DNA from: Planctomycetota bacterium
GTDB lineage: Bacteria > Planctomycetota > Phycisphaerae > Phycisphaerales > SM1A02
Direction of reading: 5' to 3'
DNA: 64,000 bases
Assembly: GCA_022562915.1 (NCBI GenBank)
Contig: JADFOJ010000005.1
Location: forward strand, 1 to 64,000
The notes under the pieces were generated by a model that was given only the letters and a program-made list of their open reading frames with translations, made no database searches and had not been told where the DNA came from. A program made the translations under genes and the position numbers. Shown here piece by piece: positions 8,860 to 17,000 of this stretch. The first letter of the stretch is position 1; every line of letters begins with the position of its first letter.

Positions 8860-8907
8860 TGGGCGCTGCCGGACTCGAGCCGGCGACCGCTTTCTGCGAT
8901 TGAAAGC
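8860..8907 (-). other. tRNA 3'-half-like fragment (possible attachment-site scar)
   Basis: Read on the minus strand, a 19-nt stem-loop (8907-8889, five-base stem CTTTC/GAAAG) is followed by a perfect T-arm-like hairpin (GCCGG, CTCGAGT loop, CCGGC) and AGCGCCCA, which is exactly a tRNA acceptor 3' strand with discriminator. The same acceptor end occurs in the intact tRNA-Val at 21421. No matching 5' half is present upstream, and the loop lacks U33. It lies between the convergent genes ending at 8843 and 8919. It fits a leftover tRNA 3' end, as integrating elements leave; a functional tRNA is unlikely. Confidence 0.4.
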
Positions 8908-8918
8908 ATCCACAGCAA

Positions 8919-10172
8919 TCACGGCCGCGGGGGTTTCTCGTTGTACCGCTCACGCAACGCATCGGGAATCGTCTCGGCGTCGAGTTGCATCTGCATCCAC
9001 TGCCGGTCTCCCCGTGTGAGGAGGAAGCGGTCGCGCTTCTCAAGCAATCGCTCAAAGAACTGGATCGCCTGGTCCCCGGTCAGTGTCAGGCCTCCCAGCA
9101 CGGCCCACTCGTCCGCCACGAAGCCGCGGGGAGCTTCGCTGATCTCGTTCATCAGCAGTTGCTTGAGCGTCTCCTGCTGCTGTGGCGTCAGTGAACGGCC
9201 GGCGAGCTCCGCCCACGTCCTGTAGCTGCTGAACCCGGCATCCTGGTTCGCCTCGATCCCCTTGAAAAGCAGCCAGGTGGGCGTGACCGACGAGCGAAAG
9301 GTCCGCCCGCCGATGAGATCCATGAGGGCCGGTCCGCCGTAGCTGACGACGAAGAGAAACAGCATCAGCCCGCCGGACCACAGCATAGACCTCGACCTGA
9401 CTGGTGTTCCGCGCTTGAGGGCGCCTGGTAACGTCCACTGGCTGCCGCATTCCGGGCAGCGCTGGACCTCGCCCGCGGCCCGTTTGTAGTCGCACTTGGC
9501 GCAGTAAAGGTCGTCGCCCGTTCGCCGCTTCCAGCCGAGCGACATGAAAAGGATAGCCTGACCAAGGAAGAGCATGTGGACGGACTTCACCGCGGTAATC
9601 GTGAACGGGAAAGGTGTGGTCACCGCCATGCCGGCGCTCGTCGTCAACCAGACAGCCACGAGGGCGAAAGCGGTGACCCAGGGGCGGTTGCGTAGTGTCC
9701 ACTTGATCGAGTCCCACCGGGGCGACCAGCCTCCGGCGGCGCCGGACCCGATGGGTGCTCGCTGTCTGTTCGGATACGGGTAGTGCTCCCAGTAGCCACG
9801 CGCGTCAGTGCACTCGAAGGCGCCATGGCCGCGGGGGCAACGCAGCCGGTCGGAACCTTCGTCGAGCAGAGCCCGGCACCTCGGACAGACGCGTCCATCG
9901 GCGGCGGGAACACGCTTCAGCACGAGATGCTCGCGCCGGTAACGGCACAGGGAGGCCGCCGTCCCGAGGAGCAGAAAGACCACGGGCAGCACCATCACAG
10001 CAATGCCGAATCCGCGTGAGACCGGTGGTCGTGATGTCGGGGGCAGTTTCGTTTCGATGACGGCCCAGATGCCGACCCACATCGCCATCATAAGCACCAT
10101 CACGACCGTCGCGATCAGCGACGCCCTGCATCGCGTACGCTGGGCACGTTGCCACGCTTCGCTCCAGTGCAC
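8919..10172 (-). CDS. Zinc-ribbon-containing integral membrane protein
   Basis: This is a 417-aa protein with a GTG start. Two membrane segments near the N-terminus (LIATVVMVLMMAMWVGIWAV and FGIAVMVLPVVFLLLGTAA) precede a first zinc ribbon (CPRC...CPRGH). More hydrophobic segments (TAFALVAVWLTT, MLFLGQAILFMSLGW) follow, then a second zinc ribbon (CAKCDY...CPECGS), a further membrane segment and a hydrophilic helical C-terminus. No enzymatic motif is recognised. Planctomycetes carry many such paralogous proteins of unknown role; 24963-26126 is another with one ribbon. It converges with the esterase gene across the tRNA-like fragment. Confidence 0.7.
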   Translation of the reverse strand: MHWSEAWQRAQRTRCRASLIATVVMVLMMAMWVGIWAVIETKLPPTSRPPVSRGFGIAVMVLPVVFLLLGTAASLCRYRREHLVLKRVPAADGRVCPRCRALLDEGSDRLRCPRGHGAFECTDARGYWEHYPYPNRQRAPIGSGAAGGWSPRWDSIKWTLRNRPWVTAFALVAVWLTTSAGMAVTTPFPFTITAVKSVHMLFLGQAILFMSLGWKRRTGDDLYCAKCDYKRAAGEVQRCPECGSQWTLPGALKRGTPVRSRSMLWSGGLMLFLFVVSYGGPALMDLIGGRTFRSSVTPTWLLFKGIEANQDAGFSSYRTWAELAGRSLTPQQQETLKQLLMNEISEAPRGFVADEWAVLGGLTLTGDQAIQFFERLLEKRDRFLLTRGDRQWMQMQLDAETIPDALRERYNEKPPRP

Positions 10173-10688
10173 GAGTGTACCTCCGTTGGCTCGCCATCGA
10201 AGAACGTTCGAGTAAGACTCGGCAACGTAGACCGAGTTGTCAACTCCGGCGAATCCAAGTCTAGCCCGAATGATGCATGACGCTCCGCCGCTGACGGGCG
10301 ATCCGAACCGAGGTGTCCGAGTGTGCTCCTCGACGTATCAGGAATGCGCCTTCGGAACACCCTCGGACACCTCGGCCCGGCTTGCCTCGCCACTGGAGCG
10401 CCGTGCACGAGTCGCCGCAGCGGCGCAGGTGCTCAACCACGGACGGTTCAAGGTGTTTCGGATCACCCACGGCGAAGGGTCATGCATACTCCGGGCTGGC
10501 AGCACGGTGGAGCGTGAGAACAACGGCGCCGCACTGGCCGCCACCGTGCGGCCGGCGGTTGCGAGCCTCGAGGAGGCGGAGCTGGAGCCGCTATCGGACC
10601 TTCATTCGCTACCGGTTCATGCCGATGATGCTCGATGAGCGCTGTCGCGGAGATCTCGCGCCGGCGATGCTCGGCGGGTGACAGCATC
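10173..10688. other. Intergenic region between divergent genes
   Basis: There are 516 nt between the GTG of the zinc-ribbon membrane protein and the ATG of the prepilin-like gene. The open frame at 10237-10638 has no domain resemblance and atypical composition, and is probably not a gene. The one clear structure is the 14-nt inverted repeat at 10307-10374 described separately. Promoters for both flanking genes should lie here, but I cannot pick boxes with confidence. Confidence 0.5.
10307..10374. repeat. Perfect 14-nt inverted repeat with 40-nt loop
   Basis: CCGAGGTGTCCGAG at 10307-10320 is repeated as its exact reverse complement CTCGGACACCTCGG at 10361-10374. No T-run follows on either strand, and both neighbouring genes point away, so it is not an ordinary terminator. 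It could be an operator, a structured leader, or the ends of a tiny non-autonomous element. Confidence 0.6.
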
Positions 10689-11090
10689 ATGACGCACGTT
10701 CGAAAGGCAAGTGACAGAACCGGCACCGTCATCGTCGTGTTCATTGTCGTGCTGATCATGGTCGAACTCATCATCGTCACGATGGTGACCAGCGCTAGCC
10801 GGGACCACGACTTGACGGTTCACCGGGCCTTCACCGTCGAGGCGTTCTATGCCGCCGAGGCGGGCGTGAACATGGCCGTCCGCGAACTGATGGAGGACAG
10901 CGACGAGGATGGCGACGGCACGATCGGAAGCATCTCCGACGACTCGAACGACGCCAACGATCCGACGCTGGGCAACGCCAGGTTCCTCGTCACCTCCACC
11001 GCGGACACGCCGTTCCCCGGCCAGCGGACGCTGACAAGCCAGGGCCGTTCGGGGGAGACCCGCCGCGAGATGACGAACGTGATTGAATAG
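10689..11090 (+). CDS. PilX-like prepilin-type pilus assembly protein
   Basis: From the ATG at 10689 (preferred over 10635, which adds 18 unconserved residues) the protein is 133 aa. A basic N-terminus (THVRKASDRTG) leads into a long hydrophobic helix (TVIVVFIVVLIMVELIIVTMV). About 20 residues later comes AFYAAEAGVNMAVREL, the hallmark of the PilX N-terminal family and of type IV pilus or type II secretion minor pilin-like proteins. The C-terminus is short and Asp-rich. It opens the surface-protein locus and probably belongs with the fibro-slime gene that follows. Confidence 0.72.
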   Translation: MTHVRKASDRTGTVIVVFIVVLIMVELIIVTMVTSASRDHDLTVHRAFTVEAFYAAEAGVNMAVRELMEDSDEDGDGTIGSISDDSNDANDPTLGNARFLVTSTADTPFPGQRTLTSQGRSGETRREMTNVIE

Positions 11091-11107
11091 GCGGCAACGG
11101 CGCGAGT

Positions 11108-12100
11108 GTGCAGCGCCATGGCAATCCGGGGTGGTACGGCCGCATTGACCATCTCCCGCAGCCGGCACAATCGGCAAACTCACCCATGACTGGGGAGACC
11201 GCGAAGGCGTCCCGCCAATCGCCTTGCACCGGCACAGGCGTTTCGGCCAGGCGGATCGGAATCAGGTTCTGTAGGTGGAGGCACCTCGGCGATGACGGGG
11301 AGGAAGGGCTTCATCATCCATTACGCCCGCAGCCTCCAGCGAATGACCGGTCCCGGCCTTGCAGCGGTCACCCCACGATGGAGCGGCCGAACAAACCGGC
11401 TGCTCTCGGCCCGCGGTGGGTTATCGGCAATCTCGTCGAGCCGACACTGGGCAGCGACGGCAAGCCCGTGTTCACGGACAACGGTATCATCGTGAAGACG
11501 GCCTGGAAAGATGCGGCGGGTCGCAACATCGCCCCGCAGCTTCCTGCCGAGGTCGGTGACGTGCCGGGAGTAGTGACAAACGCCCGGAACGACTATCTCG
11601 ATGCGGCAAGCTTCCCCGAGCTGTTCAACGACGTGCTCGGCGTCAACCTGTCGGCTCCGTTGACGATCACGTTCAACCTCCAGGCCGATGGGACCTATCT
11701 CTTCGACGCCGACACGGCTCCCGGCTACACCGGCGGGTTCTTCCCGATCAACGACCAGCTCGTCGGCAACTCCAACGGCAGCCGCAACTACCACTTCAGC
11801 TTCGAGCTGCACACGCAGTTCGTCTACGACGTGGCGGGCAGTCAGATCCTTGAGTTCACCGGCGACGACGACGTCTGGGTCTTCATCGACGACCAGCTCG
11901 TGATTGATCTCGGCGGCCGGCACTCGGCCAAGAGCATGTTCGTCGATCTGAACCGGCTCGGCCTCAGCCACGGCGCAATGTACCGCCTTGACTTTTTCCT
12001 CATGGAGCGGAAGACGTCAGGCTCGCACTGCAAGTTCTCGACGAACCTGCCGATGGAGGTGACCCCTTCCTCGGTCTCGATCTCGGCCCCCTACGATTGA
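11108..12100 (+). CDS. Fibro-slime domain protein with eroded N-terminus
   Basis: The reliable part begins near 11360 (GHPTMERP) and runs to 12100. It shows TLGSDGKPVF, FHFSFELHTQF-type strands, FTGDDDVWVFIDDQLVIDLG, GRHSAKSMFVDLNRLGL and YRLDFFLMER, the conserved sequence of the fibro-slime (PA14-like) domain. The first roughly 85 codons of the open frame have non-coding-like codon use and no signal peptide. An overlapping frame from 11292 (MTGRKGFIIHYARSLQRM) looks more like a genuine N-terminus, so a frameshift near 11360 is likely. A conservative start is the ATG at 11378. The role is probably extracellular matrix or surface adhesion. Export is doubtful in the present form. Confidence 0.7.
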   Translation: MQRHGNPGWYGRIDHLPQPAQSANSPMTGETAKASRQSPCTGTGVSARRIGIRFCRWRHLGDDGEEGLHHPLRPQPPANDRSRPCSGHPTMERPNKPAALGPRWVIGNLVEPTLGSDGKPVFTDNGIIVKTAWKDAAGRNIAPQLPAEVGDVPGVVTNARNDYLDAASFPELFNDVLGVNLSAPLTITFNLQADGTYLFDADTAPGYTGGFFPINDQLVGNSNGSRNYHFSFELHTQFVYDVAGSQILEFTGDDDVWVFIDDQLVIDLGGRHSAKSMFVDLNRLGLSHGAMYRLDFFLMERKTSGSHCKFSTNLPMEVTPSSVSISAPYD

Positions 12101-12155
12101 TCGCGACCGGCAGACGCGGTACCGCGGACCGCTCGCCGCCGGATGCTGCTGGTGA

Positions 12156-12341
12156 CGTACTCTCGGCAACGGCCTTATCGGTCGGATATCTGGGCAGGAT
12201 GCGGCCCCTGCGGAAGCGCCACCGTCTGTGTGGGCACGCATCGATCGCGCCAGCAACGCGGTGTTCGACCCCACCTCTGACGCTGCCGATGAATCCGAGG
12301 AGGCCGCAGTTCTCATCCCGCACCCGAGGGAAACCCATTGA
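12156..12341 (+). pseudogene. C-terminal tail of an unknown gene (copy X1)
   Basis: This frame is open from an in-frame TGA at 12153 to a TGA at 12339-12341, 11 nt before the next ATG. From 12174 it aligns without any gap, at a fixed offset of 1686 nt, to 13860-14027. Shared residues include LIGR, GQ, PAE.PP, WARI, RAS and VL, and the stop is at the equivalent place. Many differences fall in third codon positions, so both copies evolved as coding sequence. The 5' part of the gene is missing. I do not recognise the family. Confidence 0.5.
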
Positions 12342-12352
12342 GCAGGCCAGTC

Positions 12353-13984
12353 ATGCGCACGTCGATCCTCGCCCATGCCGTCCCGGCGCTCGGCGCCCGG
12401 CGTCGCGCGGGAGGAGTACAGGTGAGCCCATCCGAACCTCCCGGCGATGCCGTGAGAATCGTCCGCCGTCGTCCGTTGGCTTCGATGATCGCGTGCATCG
12501 CTTTCCTGGCACTGTCACCCGAGGCGCCGGGCGAGATAGCCACCGGGACCTACACGGGCAACGGCACGACCCAGTCGATTACGGACATCGGATTCCAGCC
12601 CGACGTCGTCATCGTGAAGCGCTACCCGCATAGGAAGGCCTATATGCGCACCTCAACGATGCCCGCCGGTTTGTCCAAGATGATCAAGAAACCGAATGCC
12701 CTGGAGACCGACGGGATCACGTCCCTCGATGCCACCGGCTTCACCGTCGGCAACCTCGTGCATGTAAATGGGCTCAACGACCCCTACTACTGGATTGCGT
12801 TCAAGCAGGAGGCGGGGGTGTGCGAGGTCGGTACCTACACGGGTACACCTGCGGCCCAGACCGTTCCCGTTGCCTTCCAGCCGGACTACGTGATCGTGGT
12901 GCCCGAAGCCGAAAAGGTGTCCGTTCACCGCTCCTCCGCAATAGCCGGAGACAACACCTTCAGCTTTGAAGGCAAACAGAACCCGCCAATTCTTGGCGAC
13001 TACATCACCGCCCTGGTGGCCACCGGTTTCGACGTGGGAATGAACGCGAGCGTCAACACGAACGGTGCGGTCCACCATTATGTGGCCTTCAAGGTGACGG
13101 CGGGGAAGGTGGCCGTCGGTTCCTACCAGGGGGACGGTTCGGACGGTCGGTCCATCTCGGTGGGCTTCCAGCCGGAGTGGGTCCTCATCCACGCCGACAC
13201 CGCGGTAACGGTTCCCGATGGATCGCCCGGCACGATTCATCGCCCGGCGTCGATGTCCGGGGATATCTCACTCAACATGACCTATTCGGAAGAGACGACC
13301 ACGTTTGACAACTGCATCCAGGCGCTCAACGCGACCGGCTTCGAAGTCGGGAGCGACGACACGGTCAACAAGGGGCCGTCCGGGCCCAACTACTACTGGA
13401 TGGCGTTCGGCCCCGCAAGTGCGCCGCCGCAAGCGGTCGTCAACTACCGCTCGATCGGGACCGACACCGGCACCGTGTACTCGACCGGCAACGCGACGGT
13501 CGCCACCGGCTCGAGCACGGTCACCTTCGCCAGCGGAGCGAGCCTGCCGGCCAACGTCGGCAAGGGCGACAAGCTGACGATCGGCAGCGACACGTACTAC
13601 ATTGTCTCGAAGGACTCGCCGACCCAGGTCACCGTTCACGCAGCGTCAGCAAGCCCCTACACGAACACGGCATACACGATCACGCGGGCCTACAACACGC
13701 TGCAGGCGTGGGAGACGGCGCGCCAGGGCGACCTGGTCACCGACAACCGCCAAGTCTGGGTGGCACGGTTGACGTCGCGAAGCGACGCCAGCCGTGTCTT
13801 CGGACGTCGCTCCACGGCAGAGCAAGCTCTACCGTGCCACCCAAGCACCGCAAGTCTGCCTTATCGGGCGGGGCACTGGGCAAGCTGCAGGTCCTGCAGA
13901 AGGACCACCGATTGGATGGGCACGTATCTCTCGCGCCAGCCACGCGCTGCTGGTCCCCGCCGCCGCCGATGCCGATCAGACTGA
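12353..13984 (+). CDS. Truncated repeat-domain surface protein (copy Y1), cut by a palindromic element
   Basis: The start ATG at 12353 aligns with the second copy. After a long basic N-region and a hydrophobic signal (SMIACIAFLALSPEAPGE) come three repeats of about 90 aa that begin like GTYTGNGTTQSI or GSYQGDGSDGRSI and contain VGFQPD..V. Then comes one module start (YRSIGTDTGTVYSTGNA to RAYNTLQAWE). At 13758 the sequence leaves the paralogue (expected NRREVGV) and enters a palindromic element. The last roughly 75 codons are therefore element and junction sequence, rich in Arg/Cys/Pro. Compared with its 1466-aa neighbour, about two thirds of the protein is missing. It is probably non-functional or a short secreted variant. 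Confidence 0.7.
   Translation: MRTSILAHAVPALGARRRAGGVQVSPSEPPGDAVRIVRRRPLASMIACIAFLALSPEAPGEIATGTYTGNGTTQSITDIGFQPDVVIVKRYPHRKAYMRTSTMPAGLSKMIKKPNALETDGITSLDATGFTVGNLVHVNGLNDPYYWIAFKQEAGVCEVGTYTGTPAAQTVPVAFQPDYVIVVPEAEKVSVHRSSAIAGDNTFSFEGKQNPPILGDYITALVATGFDVGMNASVNTNGAVHHYVAFKVTAGKVAVGSYQGDGSDGRSISVGFQPEWVLIHADTAVTVPDGSPGTIHRPASMSGDISLNMTYSEETTTFDNCIQALNATGFEVGSDDTVNKGPSGPNYYWMAFGPASAPPQAVVNYRSIGTDTGTVYSTGNATVATGSSTVTFASGASLPANVGKGDKLTIGSDTYYIVSKDSPTQVTVHAASASPYTNTAYTITRAYNTLQAWETARQGDLVTDNRQVWVARLTSRSDASRVFGRRSTAEQALPCHPSTASLPYRAGHWASCRSCRRTTDWMGTYLSRQPRAAGPRRRRCRSD
13760..13842 (+). repeat. REPIN-like palindromic element, copy 1
   Basis: This 83-bp element has ends GTGGCACGGTTGA and TACCGTGCCACCC. 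The left arm forms a hairpin with tip GTCGC-GAA-GCGAC, the right arm one with tip AGAGC-AA-GCTCT, separated by the linker tcttcggacgtcgct. It interrupts the coding sequence of Y1. The 8-nt sequence CAAGTCTG occurs at 13751-13758 and again at 13851-13858 and could be a target duplication, although the paralogue does not contain it. Related copies are at 23375, 54442 and 54525. Confidence 0.85.
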
Positions 13985-14027
13985 AGGAGGCCGCGTTCTC
14001 GGCCCGCCCTGCAAGGAACCACAGTAA
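13859..14027 (+). pseudogene. C-terminal tail of the same unknown gene (copy X2)
   Basis: This is the second copy of the X tail: LIGRGTGQAAGPAEGPP, WARISRASHA and a TAA stop at 14025-14027. The stop lies 11 nt before the codon that aligns with the Y1 start, as in copy 1. Everything upstream of the tail is lost at the palindromic element. The arrangement shows that the duplicated unit was X followed by Y, and that a deletion at the element removed the end of Y1 and most of X2. Confidence 0.5.
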
Positions 14028-14095
14028 TCCCGCACAGCGTCCGCAAGTCGATCCTCGCCCACGCCGTCCTGGCGGTCGGCAGCCGCCGTCGCATC

Positions 14096-17000
14096 GTGCG
14101 TGTCGCGGTCGTGATTCTCCTCGCCGGGCTCTTCGCGCCGAAGCCGGCCCTCGGGCAGATGGCCACGGGCTCGTACACGGGCGACGGCAGCGACGATCGC
14201 GGGATCACCGGCGTGGGCTTCCAGCCTGACGTCCTCTTCGTCAAGGCCAGCTCGGCGAGTTCGACCGTCTGCCGGATCTCCTCGATGGCCGGGGATCTCT
14301 CCAAGCCGATGTTGCCGCATGTTGACGCGACCACGAACCGGGTCCAATCCCTCGATGCGGACGGATTCACGGTTGGAACCAGTAGCCAGGTCAACGGCGA
14401 TGGCAACACCTACTACTGGACGGCTTTCAAGGCGGCGGCGGGGGAGCTCTACGTCGGGTCCTACGTCGGAGACAGCCAGGACAACCGCAGCATCGCGGGC
14501 GTGGGTTTCCAACCTGACTACGTGATCGTGCTCCCTGAGCCCGGCAACACCAACAGAATGCCCTACCAGCGGTTCTCGTCGATGGTCGGGGACACGAGCA
14601 TCGAGTTCGGCGCGGCGGTTGGGAAGTCAGACCGGATACAGGCCTTCGAGGCGGACGGCTTTCAGCTCGGAAAGAATCAGAATGTCAACAAGTCGGGTGT
14701 GACCCATCACTACGCGGCCTTCAAAGCGGTCGCGGGCAAGATGAAGGTCGGCTCCTATACGGGCGACGGCGCGGACAACCGCTCGATCGCAGGCGTCGGC
14801 TTCCGGCCAGAGTACTTGATCATCAAGGACTACACGACGGATCACCAGGCCGTCCATCGCCCCGCGTCGCTGGCCGGGGACAGCACGCTCTGGTTCACCC
14901 AACGCTTTAACGACACCAACCTGATCCAGGCGCTGGAGGCGGACGGTTTCCAGCTCGGAAACAGTGTGACACCAACGTCGGTCAACCAGTCGGGCGACAC
15001 CTATCACTGGGCGGCGTTTGGGACATCGCTGGCCACCAACTACCGCTCGATCGGAACCGATACCGGGACCGTGTACTCGGGCGGCAACGCGACGGTCGCA
15101 ACCGGCTCGACCACGGTGACCTTCGCCGGCGGCGCGAGCCTGCCCGCCAACGTCGGCCAGGGCGACACGCTGACGATCGCCGGCGACACGTACTACATTC
15201 TCTCGAAGGACTCGCCGACCCAGGTCACCATCCATTCGCCGTCGGCAAGCCCCCACACGACCACGGCGTACACCATTACGCGTGCCTACAACACGCTGCA
15301 GGCGTGGGAGAACGACCGGGACGGCGACCTGGTCGCAGACAATCGCCGTGAGACAGGCGTGTGCTACAACGACGGTGCCTTCAATGCACGGGTGGACATC
15401 AACGACTCCACGACCGACGCCACCCACTACATGCACCTGACCGTGGCCCCCGGCCAGCGCCACTTGGGTGTCGCCGGAATGGGAGCTCGCGTTGACGCGC
15501 TCGGCGGGGGCGGGCCGGGGATAAATCTCATCTTGCTTCGAGACCCCTACACACGCGTCGAGTGGCTTGAGCTCACGAACTTCAATTCCACGGGGATTCT
15601 GATATCGGGGACGGCGCCGAACTGCGTTTTGGAAAACCTGCTGATCCACGACTCGGTCGGTTCGTACTCCGGCATCGAGACGGGGGCCGACGCGATCATC
15701 CGCAACACCATCCTGTACGACGGATATGTGGGGATCAAGCCCATCGGTATTTCCGATGTCACGATCGAGAACGTCACGATCTACAACATGTCACTGTATG
15801 GCACACACATGCACGCGACGGCGAAGGTCACGATCAGGAATGTAATCGCGGTCGGATCGGGCACCACGGATTTCTCCACTCCCGGCACTCTCAATTACTT
15901 CGGGTACAACATGTGGTCGACATCGACGGCCAGTGGAGGTCCCTTCGACCCGAACACCCAGGACGGCAACCACCAGCAGCCGCCTACCGACCTCGGCGAC
16001 CTCTTCGCGTCGATCGAGGCGGGATCAGAGGACCTGCACCTGGAATGGGAGGGCCACGACGCTGTCGAGACGGGGCTCGACCTGTCGGCGAGCTTCACGA
16101 CCGACATCGACGACGAGACCCGGACGGTTCCCTGGGACATCGGCGCCGACCGGATCGGCACCCCCAACCACCGCTCGATCGGAACAAACAGCGCCACCGT
16201 GTACTCGACGGGCGATTCGTCGATCACACTCGGCACGAAGACCGTCACGTTCGGCGGGGCTGCGAGCCTGCCGGCCAACGTGGGGCCCGGCGACGAGCTT
16301 GTGATCAACGGCGAGACGTTCTACATCGCGACAAAGGACTCAACCACCCAGGTCACCGTCGACACGGCCGCTGTCAGCACGCACAGCAACAACTCGTTCA
16401 CGATCAGCCGGGCGTACAACACGCTGCAGGCGTGGGAGGACGATCGGGACGGCGACCTGGTCACCGACAACCGCCGCGAGGTCGGCGTGGCGTACAACGA
16501 CGGACCGTTCACGGCGAATCTTAGCATCCAGGACTCCACCACCGACGCTACCCACTACATGACGCTGACCGTCGCCGAGAGCCAGCGTCACGACGGCACC
16601 GCGGGAACGGGCGTCGTGCTGGACATGGGCGGTGCCTCGGCCAACGTACCCGTCCAGATCTGGGACCCCTACACGAAGTTCGAATGGTTCGAGGTCACCG
16701 ACTCGAACAAGGACGGCGCCACGGTCAAAGCGGCGGCGACGCAGGTCGAGCTGTCGAATCTCATCGTGCACGACGTGATCAAATGGGGCATCGCGGCCTG
16801 GGACTCGGGCACGACGACCATACGCAACTGCGTGGTGTACGACGCGGGGGAGGTTGGCATCATCATCTATAAGGGCACGACCACCGTCGACAACTGCACG
16901 GTCGACGGGACCGGCTCGATCGCGGGGATCTACTTCCTCAACACCGGCCCAACGACTGTGACGATCAGGAACACGATCGCGGTCGGCAGCGCCGTTGACT

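Noticed and set aside
8860-8907. Functional tRNA gene
   Set aside because: The T-arm and acceptor end are good, but there is no 5' half and the anticodon-like loop lacks U33.
10237-10638. 133-codon frame in the 10.2-10.7 kb intergenic region
   Set aside because: No domain, no good ribosome site and mixed composition; other frames in the region are equally open.
12175-12352. A conserved riboswitch-like leader upstream of the duplicated Y genes
   Set aside because: The alignment without indels at first suggested RNA structure, but differences follow codon phase and keep an open frame with the stop at the same place, and I found no pairs that covary.
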